The notes under the pieces are model-generated. The model saw nothing but the letters and a program-made list of their open reading frames with translations. It did not search any database and had not been told where the DNA came from. The position numbers and the translations under genes are program-made. Source: Chimonanthus salicifolius (taxonomy: Eukaryota > Streptophyta > Magnoliopsida > Laurales > Calycanthaceae). Taken from it: a stretch of DNA of 64,000 nucleotides. This document shows, piece by piece, positions 21,984 through 33,693 of the stretch. Where the stretch lies: assembly GCA_013350335.1 (NCBI GenBank), contig CM023540.1:45615222-45679221 (forward strand). The letters run 5' to 3'. Each line of letters begins with the position of its first letter. The first letter of the stretch is position 1.

Positions 21984-23359
21984 TAATTTATTAGTAAATA
22001 TATATACCTCAACCGTCGTAGTCCATTATCACTACCAAGACCCTCCAATGGCAAAAGTCATGCCTATGCCACATTAGCCAAAAGCCTCCAAGTAAGTGCA
22101 ACTTAGGAGATTGTGAGCAATCATTTGTTGCATCTTTTTACAAATGTGTGTTGAAAAGGTTTAGGGTTTATAAATGTGGTTAAGTAGTACCTACAATGAC
22201 TAATCATTTTAAGATGGTAAGTGCCTCCGTGATAAATAGTATCAAGGTCAATTTGGCAACACTATTGTATAGGCTCAGAGGCATTGCAATAGAGATCCTC
22301 TTGATGTGTGTATCCTACACAAAAGAGATGTGGATCTATCTGACAAGAGCATCAGAGATTGAGCCAAAGTCTTGAACTTATAAGTGGAGGTAAGCATTTA
22401 CTAATACTTTAGAAATTTATTAAATGGAGTGCTATTGCTGATGAAGCTCAATGACATCACATGGGGCCGAAGAGAATTAGACAGTTAATTTATTGCTGAG
22501 GTATTTCATGCATTATAATAAAACTATTATATTAAGTGATATTTGGCCAGTTGAGTAAGCTATATCATGATCTCCAAAGAGATTTGGTGGATGGAAATGT
22601 CGAGTGAACATTAAATAATTAGCTATGATGGAGTCCCCTTATCTTATATGTCAAAATCTCAAACTCAATACCTCATTTGAACTGCCAAAAATCTTCATAT
22701 ATAAATTAAAAAATTCATCATTAAACTAAATAAAAAAACACTACAGAACTCAATGGTGTGTTGATAACTTGATATTATATAATCCAACGCCTAAAACAAG
22801 TCTGATAATGAAGTGAAGAGTTGTCTGTCTGCCATGTTAGACAATGAATCAAAGTACTCGCATCAATTTTCAAAGATCACAAGAGGAACAGTGAGAAATT
22901 TCTCAACAAAATTGTGATTATGATCCCCCTTTTCACGGAGTAAGGCATAGTATTTGGTGAAGGCAATCTAATTATACAATATGTCTCAATCTGTGCTCAT
23001 TCTCTCTTTTTTCCCATACTATTAACCATGTTATTCGACTTTGGGAAGGGCGAGAAAACGGGCACACACTTACTAGGTTTGTTAAATACGTCCACTAGCA
23101 ATGTCTGATTTTGTTAATATCACTTAGCGTCAGGTCTAAAAACATTCAGCTCTTCCACTCCATTTAGATCGTAGATGCGAATCTGATCCATCCCAGTGGT
23201 ATCATTGTTCTGATAATAAATTAAACACATGAATAAAATTCATTCTTAAAAATTAGCTTGAAAGTAAAGAAAATCTATATGCTTAAAAACCCTAACACCC
23301 AAAGATCCACCGTGGACTTTGTTAACATTCTTACCTCCCAACTATGGCATCATCCAAAC
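21984..23359. other. Duplicated non-coding sequence (unit 1)
   Basis: No gene. Closely matched by 26780-28407 in unit 2. An AATGGCAAAAGTCATGCC stretch and the TCCCCTTATC...CAAAATCTC block are shared landmarks. Confidence 0.7.
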
Positions 23360-23907
23360 CAGGGATTCAAAAAACGGTGTCACCGATATATCGGCCGATA
23401 TGCGATACGGGCGATATATCGGCCGATAATTTTATCTCTCATACCGATATCGGCATTTTCTCTCTCCTCCGATATCGGAACCGTGAAAAAACCGCAAAAA
23501 ACCGTGATGAATAGTGATGAACCGTGACAAAACCGCAAAAAACATCAAAAAACCGTAAAAAACCGTAAAAAATCGTGAACCCCCTGAGAACCGTAAACCA
23601 TGAACCGCGGAAAACCGCGAAAACCTCGAAAAACTGTGAATACCCCTGAGAACAGTAAACCGTGGAAAACCGTGGAAAACCGCGAAAAACCGTGAAAAAC
23701 CGGGAAAACCGTGTAAAAACCGCGAAAAACCGTATCGGTGTTTTAAAATTTTTTTTTTTTTTAAATACCGATATTTATGAATATCGGCCGATATTGTGAC
23801 CGATATTTCGGACCGAATATCGGCCATATCGGCCGATATTACTCGGTTTAAAAAAACCGATATATATCGGCCGATACGATATGTATCGGCCGATATTTAA
23901 ACCTTAG
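23360..23907. mobile_element. TATCGGCC-family hAT-like element (a), with empty site
   Basis: TSD ATCCAAAC at 23352-23359 and 23908-23915; the paralogous site at 28408-28415 has one copy and no element. Ends CAGGGATTC and AACCTTAG. Both sub-terminal parts are full of TATCGGCCGATA palindromes. The middle (23475-23735) is an irregular array of CCGTGAAAAA/CCGCGAAAAA units of about 10 bp. No coding capacity. Confidence 0.9.
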
Positions 23908-24271
23908 ATCCAAACATTTTTCAATATAATATTCGTCTTTAAGCATTTCTTTTAGTATATTTCTATGGGCTCTTCCAAAGCCATAAAAGTTCACGAGTTG
24001 AAATTGATATTTTCAACTATAATGTTAGTATAATAGTATAATAATATAACCTTCGAGGGTGAAGATTTTAAAATAACTGAACTGCATTTAGTAGAGTTTA
24101 ACCATTTAGAAGGGTGATGTTACAATATCATATATAATTGAGAATTATAGAATCCGTGATAGTTTTACCACAAAGTTGGCGTTTATAATTAGTTTTTTTT
24201 ATGAAGTGTTTGGAAATTTGGAGAATAGAACTAAGACGCTACCTTTTTATTATAATTAGTAGAGGAAAGGG

Positions 24272-24580
24272 TGACTTTCTATATTTGTATTTAACTATAT
24301 TCTGTCAGGTTCTTTGATTAAGGGATTGTATTTGTTTCCTTCCTCTTTGATAGGCTTGTACATCTATATATACAAGATGTAATGAGAGAGGCCAATGAGC
24401 TAAAATTTTGAATCTGTATATGGTATTAGAGCCTCATCATGGAATCCTCACGATTTCACCTAAAACTCAGAATTCTTATAGTCTCACTATGCTGGCTTCA
24501 CACTTACTAGATTTGTATTTTACTATATTTGTTAGGTTTCATGAATGAGGGATTGTAACTGTTTCCTTCCTCTTAGAGAG

Positions 24581-24626
<46 letters not shown>

Positions 24627-24670
24627 GTATAATGAGAGAGGCTAATAAACCAAAATTCAAAATCTTTACA
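24272..24670 (+). mobile_element. Small TRIM-like element, unit 1 copy
   Basis: Direct repeats of about 150-180 bp (24272-24420 and 24493-24670) share GATTGTA...GTTTCCTTCCTCTT and AATGAGAGAGGC and end AATCTGTATA/AATCTTTACA. TGGTATTAGAGCCTC follows the first, as an initiator-Met type primer site. An (AT)n expansion lies in the second repeat. The same element is at 28768 in unit 2, so insertion predates the duplication. Confidence 0.7.
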
Positions 24671-24968
24671 ATAATAGTTGAATCAATCAATCTAAATTCA
24701 CTAGATGTGTTTTGATTAATCAGTAGAATTTGTAAATTTATAGAAGAGATCTAAGATATTGCTAGAAAATACTCATTCACACTATAGAAATAAAAAATAT
24801 AAATTTCAAAAATAAAGTAAACATATATACATAGTTTGGTATTCAAGAGGTAAATTTTGCAGGGGTTTCCGTTGAAGAGGGGTTTCTCTTGCCTTATTTG
24901 GTAATTACAGTAGTTGTATAGGAAGAAAAAACTTACTTTAATGGAGAGGTAAAGTGATTATCTCTTGT

Positions 24969-25317
24969 CAGGGGATTAAAAATTTAGTTCGGCCGATATA
25001 TTGGTCGCGAAATTTCTCTCTCCATTTTTTAGATTTTTTTTAATTTCTTAGTTTAAAAAATGGAAAAAAATTAAAAAGGACATTTTAAAAAAAATCTCAA
25101 TACATAAACAGCGGTCGATATCTTGGACAATATTCACCGATATCGGCCGGGTCCACTGGCGAAATGATTTGTTTTTTAAAAAAAAAAACCACCGATATTA
25201 GCTGATACATATCGGCAATAAAATTCATATTATTGCCTAATATTGGTGGAATATAACCGATACAATACATATCGACCTGATATATAAAAGATTTAAAATC
25301 AGATATTAAAACCCCTG
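24969..25317. mobile_element. TATCGGCC-family element (b)
   Basis: Ends CAGGGGATTAAAA and TTAAAACCCCTG. Flanks TCTCTTGT and TCTCTTGC (7 of 8). Orthologous with element (c) in unit 2, so it was present before the duplication. Contains CCGATATCGGCCGGG and poly-A/T tracts. Confidence 0.85.
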
Positions 25318-25652
25318 TCTCTTGCCTTTAGGAGTTTTCGAATTTATATTTAGGAGAAACTTAAAATTTTCTCACCCTTACCTTTGTTAACAAATGAGAC
25401 TCCTCAACCCCTAGTCCAAACTTAGCCTAAAATATCTCCCTTAGTACATAGATGTCACAGGCAAACTACACTATTCTCGATCAATAATTTTTGAATTTTC
25501 AAACCACTTCAAGCTATAATATATTACTACTAATGCATCCATGAAATGTACGGTTAACATTAGTTTCTACTTTGTAGATATGTTCAGTGCCAAAATAATC
25601 TATTTATTATAACTATTCATTCAAATAACAACAAACCAACTTAATTTATTAG

Positions 25653-25693
<41 letters not shown>

Positions 25694-25709
25694 CTCTCAT
25701 TGTTTGTAT

Positions 25710-26615
25710 CAATGTTATCAAACCTGACCCGACCCGCGGGTTGAACCAGGTTGAACTGAGACCCATCTACTTGAAAGGTCGGGTCGGTTTAAAACCCATG
25801 TGGATTTAATACCTGTAAAAAACCTACTCAACCCGTGGTTCAACCCGGTTTTTTATTTAAACTCGTGACCCCTTTCCACTTAAAACCCGTTTCTAAATAT
25901 TAAAAAAAAAAAATGCTGGAAATATGGAATCAGAGCGGGATTGGACAGGACTCCTGATGGGAGTCAAATCGCGTCCAAAACGGCAATATGGGTTTCTATT
26001 TTCCAAGGCTTTTCTATCGATATTTGGATTTCTTCTTCTTCTCTCAAGTCTCAGTCTGTCATTTCATTTATTTCAGGATGATGCTTTCTTAGAGTAGTCC
26101 AGCTACAATGTTTTACAATTGCTTTCAAATGTGTAAAGGAGTTCTAGGTTAGCATTGGATTATGATACAATATTTATAGAGTCTAGTCAACAACATATTG
26201 TTTTATTATATATTTATCTTTATTCTTTGATAAAGGTATCAAACTTCAATTGATATTTGTGTAATATTTTTATTTTGATAGAAATTTGAAGGAAAAAAAA
26301 AATTGTTTTGATCTAATATCCAATATCTTGATGTGTTTCAGATATTAATTAACAATGAGTTGTTAGATGATATTTTGTTGGAATGATATTAGAACATGAA
26401 TTTTAGATTATTAAAATATTTACAATTATGTTTGTGAGAGTAAGAATATATTTTTTATGAAATATAAATTTAATTAATAATTTAATAATATTTATAATAT
26501 TATATTGATCGCACGGGGTTGATCGGGTTTGACTACGGGTCAACCCGGTTGAACCTTATTTAACCCACCCTTTCTCCAAGACGGGTCGCTCCACGGGTTG
26601 ATTTTTAAAACATTG
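25710..26615. mobile_element. 906-bp element with 8-bp TSD and CAATGTT ends
   Basis: GTTTGTAT is repeated at 25702-25709 and 26616-26623. The left end CAATGTTATCAAACCTGACC pairs with the right end, whose complement is CAATGTTTTAAAAATCAACC. Sub-terminal regions are rich in GGGTTGAACC motifs in inverse arrangement. The AT-rich centre has no transposase frame. The 8-bp TSD suggests a non-autonomous hAT element of a different family from the TATCGGCC elements. Confidence 0.82.
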
Positions 26616-26627
26616 GTTTGTATAATT

Positions 26628-26754
26628 CTCGATATCTCGTATCTACCGATATCTCGACCGATAAATTTTCTCTCTTTTTTTTTTCCTTTTAAAGCGGTCG
26701 AGATATCGGCATATCGGCCAATACGATTCGTATCGACCGATATTCGGACCCTTG
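26628..26754. mobile_element. TATCGGCC-family element (h), short
   Basis: GTATAATT at 26620-26627 and 26755-26762. 127 bp with CCGATATCTCGACCGATA left of a T-run and CGACCGATATTCGG right of it. The left end is worn (CTCGATATC); the right end is GGACCCTTG. It inserted across the edge of the 906-bp element's TSD, so it is the younger insertion. Confidence 0.8.
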
Positions 26755-26905
26755 GTATAATTCTTTGAGGTTGTGATGCCAAAAAAACCTGCCATAGTCC
26801 ATTATCACTTACCAAGACCCTGCAAGTGCAACTTAGGACATTGCGAGCAATCATTTGTTGCACCTTTTCACAAATGTGTGTTGAGAAGGTCCAGGGGTCT
26901 ACACC

Positions 26906-27033
26906 TATAGTGGTTAGTCATTTAGAATGGTAAGTGCTTCCATGATAAGTAGTATCAGAGCTAACCCCGTATAGTGGTTAGTCATTTAGAATGGTAAGTG
27001 CTTCCATGATAAGTAGTATCAGAGCTAACCCGA
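26906..27033. repeat. 64-bp tandem duplication
   Basis: TATAGTGGTTAGTCATTTAG begins at 26906 and again at 26970. The copies are nearly identical, and unit 1 has only one. Confidence 0.92.
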
Positions 27034-27099
27034 TGACACTATCGTCTAGGCTCAGAGACACTGCAATGGGGATCTCTTTGATGTGTGAGCCCTACACAA

Positions 27100-27420
27100 A
27101 GGAGTGTAGAAAATAATAATGGAGAAAAGAAAATAATAGAGAAAAGGGAAAAAATATTGGAGAGAAAAATCTCTCTTTGAATGTATTATATTGTGTTTGA
27201 GAAAGGGTATACACCAGTATAAATAGATTACATAGAACTATGAGAGTGGTCAAATAAGAAAAGAACAAATAAGGAATAAATCAATTACATCAACACCTAA
27301 CGTGATTTGAAGTGGGTCCCACATCAAAGAGATTAAGTCGGGGAGCATGTAACGTGGACACGTGTTGAGTCATGTATGTGCTAAAAAGGTCTTGTGCTTA
27401 TAAATGCTAAAAGGGTCTTG
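27100..27420. other. Unit-2-specific insert, unidentified
   Basis: Sequence between AAAGGAGTGTAG and AAAAGGGTCTTGTGC is absent from unit 1. A-rich start, GTGGGTCCCACATC motif near 27305. It could be an LTR fragment; boundaries uncertain. Confidence 0.35.
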
Positions 27421-28767
27421 TGCTTATAAGTGGAGGTAAGCATTTACTAATACTTTAGAAATTTATTAAATGGAGTGCTATTGCTGATGAAACTCAATGA
27501 CATCACATGGGGCCGAAGAGATTAGACAGTTAATTTATTGCTGAGGTATTTCATGCATTATAATAAAACTATTATATTAAGTGATATTTGGCCAGTTGAG
27601 TAAGCTATATCATGATCTCCAAAGAGATTTGGTGGATGGAAATGTCGAGTGAACATTAAAATAATTAGCTATGATGGAGTCCCCTTATCTTATATGTCAA
27701 AATCTCAAACTCAATACCTCATTTGAACTGCCAAAAATCTTCATATATAAATTAAAAAAATCATCATTAAACTAAATAAAAAAACACAACAGGGACTCAA
27801 TGGTCTGTTGATAACTTGATATTATATAATCCAACGCTTAAAATAAGTCTGATAATGAAGTGAAAAGTGGTCTGTCTGCTATGTTAGACAATGAATCAAA
27901 GTACTCGCATCAATTTTCAAAGATCACAAGAGGAACAATGAGAAATTTCTCAACAAAATTGTGATTATGATCCCCCTTTTCATGGAGTAAGGCATAGTAT
28001 TTGGTGAAGGCAATCTAATTATACAATATGTCTCAATCTGTGCTCATTCTTTCTCATTTTTCCCATACTATTAACTGTGTTATTCGACTTTGGGAAGGGT
28101 GAGAAAATGGGCACACAATTATTAGATTTGTTAAATGCATCTACTGGCGATGTGGGACTTTGTTAATACTCCTCTTTAACATTAGGTCTGAAAATACTCA
28201 GCTCTTTCACTCTATGTAGAACTCAAATGGGAATCTGATCTATCTCAGTGGTATCCCTATTCTGATAACAAATTAGACACATGAGTAACATCCATTCTTC
28301 AAAATTAGCTTGAAAGTAAAAGAAACGCATGCATGTGTTTAAAAACCCTAACACCCAAAGATCCACCACGGACTTTTCTAACATCCTTACCTCCCAACTA
28401 TGGCATCATCCAAACATTTTTCCATATAATATTCGTCTTTAAGCATTTCTTTTAGTATATTTCTATCGGTTCACGAGTTTAAATGGATATTTTCAACTAT
28501 AATGTTAGAATAATAGTATAATAATATAACCCACGAGGGTCAAGATTTTAAAATAACTGAACTGCATATAGTAGAATTTAACCATTTAGAAGGGTGGTAT
28601 TACAATATCATAAATATAATTGAGAATTATAGAATCCTTAATATTTTTACCACAAGTTGGCGTGTAGAATTAGTTTTTTTCATAAAGTGTTTGGAAATTT
28701 GGAGAATAGAACTAAAAGACAACTAGAGAGACACTACCTTTTTATTTATAATTATTAGAGGAAACGG

Positions 28768-29124
28768 TGACTTTCTATATTTGTATTTCACCATATTTGC
28801 CAGGTTCTTTGATTAAGAGATTGTATTTGTTTCCTTTCTCTTTGAGAGGCTAGTACATCTACATATACAAGATGTATGGAGAGAGGCCAATGAGCCAAAA
28901 TTCTGAATCTCTACATGGTATGAGAACCTCTTCCTGGAATCCTCACGATTTCACCTAAAACTCATAATTTTTTTAGTCCCGATGTTGGCTTCACACTTTC
29001 TATATTTATCAGGTTCTCTAATTAAAGGATTATAATTGTCTCCTTTCTCTTTGAGAGATTTGTACATCTATATATGCAAAGTATAATGAGAGAGGCCAAT
29101 AAACCAAAAATTTGAATCTCTACA
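28768..29124 (+). mobile_element. Small TRIM-like element, unit 2 copy
   Basis: LTR-like repeats 28768-28915 and 28986-29124 start TGACTTTC/TGGCTTCA and both end AATCTCTACA. TGGTATGAGAACCTC follows the first. The interior is 70 bp. Better preserved than the unit 1 copy at 24272; no TSD found. Confidence 0.72.
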
Positions 29125-29160
29125 ACAATAGTTGAAGGTGTTTTGCATACGACGCCCGTG

Positions 29161-29266
29161 ACTCAATCACTCTAAATTCACTAGATGTGTTTTGATTAAT
29201 CAGCATAATCTTGACTCAATCACTCTAAATTCACTAGATGTGTTTTGATTAATCAGCATAATTTGT
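29161..29266. repeat. 53-bp tandem duplication
   Basis: ACTCAATCACTCTAAATTCA starts at 29161 and 29214. Unit 1 has a single copy. Confidence 0.92.
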
Positions 29267-29502
29267 AAATTTATAGAAGAGATCGAAGATATTGCTAGAA
29301 AATACACATTCACACTATAGAAATAAAAAATATAAATTTCAAAAATAAAGTAAACATATGTACGTGGTTTGGTATTCAGAGAAGTAAATTTTGCAAGGGT
29401 TTCCCTTGAAGAGGGGTTTCTCTTGTCTTATTTGGTAATTACAGTATTTGTATAAGAGGGAAAAAATTATTTTAACAGAGAGGTAAAATGATTATCTCTT
29501 GC

Positions 29503-29853
29503 CAGGTATTAAAAATTTGGTTTGGCCGACATATCGGCCACAAAATTTCTCTCTCCATTTTTAAGAGTTTTTTTTTTTAATTACAGAGTTTAAAAGAATG
29601 GAAAAAAAATTAAAAAGACATTTTAAAAAAAAATTCTGAATACATAAACATCGGTCGATATCTTGGACAATATTCACCGATATCGGCCGGGCCCACTAGC
29701 GAAAGGAATTTAAAAAAAAAAAAAAACCATTGATATCAGCCGATACATATCGGCAATAAAATTCGTATATCGCCTGATATTGGTGGAATATGGCCAATAC
29801 AATACGTATCGACCGATATATAAAGGGTTTAAAATCCGATATTAAAACCCCTA
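29503..29853. mobile_element. TATCGGCC-family element (c)
   Basis: TCTCTTGC flanks both ends (29495-29502, 29854-29861). Starts CAGGTATTAAAA, ends AAAACCCCTA. Collinear copy of element (b) in unit 1. Confidence 0.88.
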
Positions 29854-30041
29854 TCTCTTGCATTCAGGGGTTTTCCAATTTATATTTAGGAGAAACATAA
29901 AATTTTCTCACCCTTTACCTTCATTAACAAATGGGACTCCTCAACCCCTAGTCCAAACTTAGCCTAAAAGATCTCCCTTAGTACAGAGATGTCAAAGGCA
30001 AACTACACTAATCTCAATCAATGATTTTTGAATTTTTAAAC

Positions 30042-31749
30042 TTACATTAGTAGATGCAGGTCAATACTAAAATCATGTCAACTTTAGTGTCACTTTCTTA
30101 GATTAATTTCTTTTTATTTTCATAAGAAAGCGAAATAATTGTTTTTGTCCCTTTTAAAATATTTTCAATTCTGAATAGAACATTGAATTAGAATCTAAAC
30201 GTGTTAAAATAGAAATATAAAGCATTAAACAAAATTGGTCAAGGCAAGACCAAATCCAATACACATGCCCTAAACTCATCCAGATTTTAGGATCTGTTAC
30301 TTCAGAGGACACTGCCTTAACTATTTTAAGTCTCTTTCGATTTCCTTTAAATATATAAAAAATTATAATAATAAACTCGCTTTCTCTCTAGTCTGCATGA
30401 CTTGGATAGAATATAAATCAAATAAAGTACCTTTACTAAAGATTTAGATAAATTTTATGATCTCAAATGCAATGACTAGGTGCTCGTTGTAAAAGCCAAA
30501 TAAAATATCTAAAAATTTTAACTAAAGTTATCATGCAGTTATTAGCCTTATTTATATAAATATATTTTAGAAATATTAATAAGAACATCAGTTATCAAGC
30601 TCTAAAGATATTAAATCTAAAACCACCAATCTTTTCTAAGAAGCTCAAACGAACGAGTCATCCTCGATCAATGTGTTCACTTATTTTTTTTTTTGAATAA
30701 TGAAGGTATCTCTAAAATATTAACTCAACAAGACTAGCCATTGTCTACACAGTCGGCCCAAATAAATCAGGTGGTAGCACCAGAATTTGATCCTAGGATA
30801 TGAAGGAGCAAATCTCACGCCAATGACCATTGGATTTGTAAAGGGCTACATATATCTAGAGTTTTATCCAATATTCTTATACTATATAAAAAAAATTAGA
30901 AGTCTTTAAAAATAACATGTCAACCTGTTTCTACTTTGGAGTATGAACTCAAATAGAGTGATGTTGAGGTATATGAGGCATCCAATCAATCTTCTATGTG
31001 ATGTTATCATCACTTATTATTAGTAAATCAAATGACAAAGGACATGTAATAGGCGGCTAACTCTCCAAATAAATACTTTAAAAAATGTAACATATAAAAT
31101 CACATTTACATTAAACTAAAAATTGTATGATTAAATAAAAAAATCCTTTATTTTCAAAAACCCCCAGTTTCTGTAACCTTAGAGCAAAAATCAAGTTAAA
31201 TTAAGAAATTAAAAATATCCTCATACTTAAAGACCCAAAATTTTTCTCCTAATTATTCCATCTACCATTCTCATACTTAAAGACCCAAAATTTTTACATA
31301 TCCTCCATGAATTCCATTCTTCAACAATAACATGAAATAATGAAATATTCAACGTCTAATGTACTTTCTTATTTCAGAAAACACAGATGAGAAAGAAAAA
31401 TGAGGTCTTTGGAAACTAATATTTTAATAAATGAAGATTTTTTTAAAAAAAATCCATAAAAGAATTACGAGAATAAAAGATCTTACTATTAACTCAAACT
31501 TAAACAATGTAGATCTCATAACACACGCCAAAATCACTTAAAATCAGACTTGAAATCTGAAGAAAACATATATATTGCTCAATGGGTTTCTTCCTCTCAA
31601 AACATAAGGTTCGGTTGTTGCTAAGGTGAGTGGAGAATGAAGGGAGCGGTGGACTCCTTTGGTTTATTTTTTAAAAAAAAGAAGTTTGATATGATGTCTG
31701 TTTCAGCCAATTTTTTAAACGCACAACGCAACGTTGCATATTAGCCATA
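30042..31749. other. AT-rich intergenic sequence
   Basis: No gene seen. Apart from a SINE-like piece at 30678, only AT-rich low-complexity sequence. Confidence 0.55.
30678..30848 (-). mobile_element. SINE-like element, family 3
   Basis: The T-run at the left is the reversed tail. On the minus strand the body reads AATGGTCATTGGCGTGAG and GGATCAAATTCTGGTG, a B-box-like match. No target duplication found. Confidence 0.5.
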
Positions 31750-32000
31750 TGTCACAGATCAATTGTTCAAAACACTCTTGAATGAGAATAATTTTTCTGT
31801 GTTTATTATGATTACAAGAAAGCCTCTTTATAAAAGTAATATTCTCCACAATTATAAGAACTCTAATATTGGATTCTCTTTGATTACATGAGATCCAATA
31901 TTAGAGGAGAATTATAATAAGAAGTTACTATACAAGAACCATAACAATAGCAACCTTCCTATTTATATGAGATTGAGGTTGACCGTTCCTAACACTCCCT

Positions 32001-33486
32001 TCAAGTTGGTGTGTGGATACCGCTCATGCCCAACTTGACAAAAGAGTCGAAAAACACCTTGCTAGCTATAGCTTTAGTGAGGACATCTGCCAGTTGGTCT
32101 TTGGATTTTACGAATGGAAAAGTAATAATCTCGGCTTCAAGTTTCTCTTTGATAAAATGTCTGTCAATCTCCACATGCTTAGTCCGATCATGTTGAACAA
32201 GGTTATGAGCAATGTCTATAGCTGACTTGTTGTCACAGTATAGTTTCATTGTCATTCTTGGTTTGATGCCTAAGTCATTCAGTAAATTTTTTAACCAGAG
32301 CAACTCACATACCCCAAGTGTCATACCTCTATACTCAGCTTCAGCACTTGATCTTGATACTACTTGTTGCTTTTTACTCCTCTAAGTCACAAGGTTCCCA
32401 CCTACAAAGGTGAAGTATCCTGAGGTAGATCTTCTGTTATCAGCTGATCCTGCCCAATTGGCATCGGTATAACTTTCAACCTTTAGGTGACCATGATTTG
32501 AGAATAATAAACATTTACCCAAAGCAGACTTTATATATCTCAATATGCTAACTACAGTATCCATGTGATGTTTACGTGGGTCGTGCATGAACTAACTCAC
32601 CACACTTACTGCATACGCAATATCCGGCCTGATATGAGATAAATAAATTAGTTTTCCAACGAGCCTCTAGTATCTCCCTTTATCGGTAGGAGATGCACTC
32701 TAACACTCAAAAAGTTTATGATTCTGCTCAATGGGAGTATTAACTGTCTTGCATCCTAGCATTCCTGTTTCAGATAATAAATTAAGGATATATTTTCATT
32801 GAGATAAGAAAATACCAAGCTTTGATCGAGCCACTTCAATCCCAAGAAAGTATTTAAGATCTTCAAGTTGCTTCATTTCAAACTCATATGCTAAATACTG
32901 TTGTAAATTAGAAATCTCCTCATGATCATCACCTGTCACTACCATATCATCAACATAGATAATTAGGGCAGTGGTTTTACCTCTTTTGTGCTTTAAAACA
33001 AAGTGTGATCTGAGTTACTTTGTTTGTAACTGAAATTCCTCATGGACTTGGTGAACCTGCCAAACCAAGTCCTTGGGGATTGCTTCAACCCATACAAGGC
33101 CTTTTCAGTTTACACACCATTACTGTATCTGAGTATTTTGGTATACCTGGAGGATGATCCATATATACCTCTTCAGTAAGGTCTCCATGCAAGAAAGCAT
33201 TTTTGACATCAAACTGAAGAAGTGGTCAATGTTGATTAGCTGTCAACGACAAAAGTACTATCACAGTATTAAGTTTGGCAACTGGTGCAAACGTTTCTTG
33301 ATAATCTACACCATAAAACTGTGTATACCCTTTTGCAACTAGCCGAGCTTTGTATCTCTCAATCATCCCATCTGCTTTGTGTTTGACCGTAAACACCCAT
33401 CTGCACCTCAAGGTCTTCTTTCCCGTTGGTAAGTGCACGAGTTCCCAAGTGGTATTTTTTTTCAATGTTGTCATTTCCTCTGCCAT
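32001..33486 (-). pseudogene. Copia reverse transcriptase and RNase H, broken
   Basis: 33486-33226 reads the RT start ([20 protein letters not shown], then [12 protein letters not shown] and DYQETFAPV). YVDD lies at 32946-32957. 32588-32382 holds YTDANWAGSADNRRSTSGY, and 32324-32001 holds LYCDNKSAIDIAHN and HVEIDRHFI of RNase H. Stops fall where related elements usually have Gln, Arg or Trp (for example near 32590 and 32680) and can be explained by C-to-T or G-to-A changes. Confidence 0.9.
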
Positions 33487-33693
33487 AGCCTTGGTCCACC
33501 TAAAATCTGCTACAGCTTATTGTAATTTATTAGGAATAGAGACAGAAGATAATTGAAGTACATAAGATGCATATGACTCAGACAACTTGTGGGAGGACAC
33601 ATGGTTACTTATTGGATATTTAACTTTAACTTTCGGCTCAGGCTCATAACTAGTTGCTGGTTGACCACGATTATATTGGAGTGGAAAATGATA

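Larger units (their letters stand above)
20227..25504. repeat. Tandem duplication, unit 1 (about 5.3 kb)
   Basis: Collinear with 25505-30041. Matching landmarks include TTCAAGCTATAATATA (20229, 25508), GGAGGTAAGCATTTACTA (22387, about 27430), the AACTATGGCATCATCCAAAC site and the TTTTTGAATTTT end. Unit 1 differs by insertion of FB3, an LTR piece within it and a TATCGGCC element. Confidence 0.9.
25505..30041. repeat. Tandem duplication, unit 2 (about 4.5 kb)
   Basis: Second copy of 20227-25504. It lacks FB3 and element (a), but has gained a 906-bp element, element (h), a 64-bp duplication and an insert of about 0.3 kb at 27100-27420. Confidence 0.9.

Noticed and set aside
23475..23735. CRISPR-like short repeats with spacers (CCGTGAAAAA units)
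   Set aside because: Units are only about 10 bp, irregular, without spacers, and lie inside transposons of a plant genome.
24840..25440. Possible larger MITE around element (b)
   Set aside because: GTTTGGTATTC and GTTTGGACTAGGGGTT look weakly inverse, but the match is too short to define ends.
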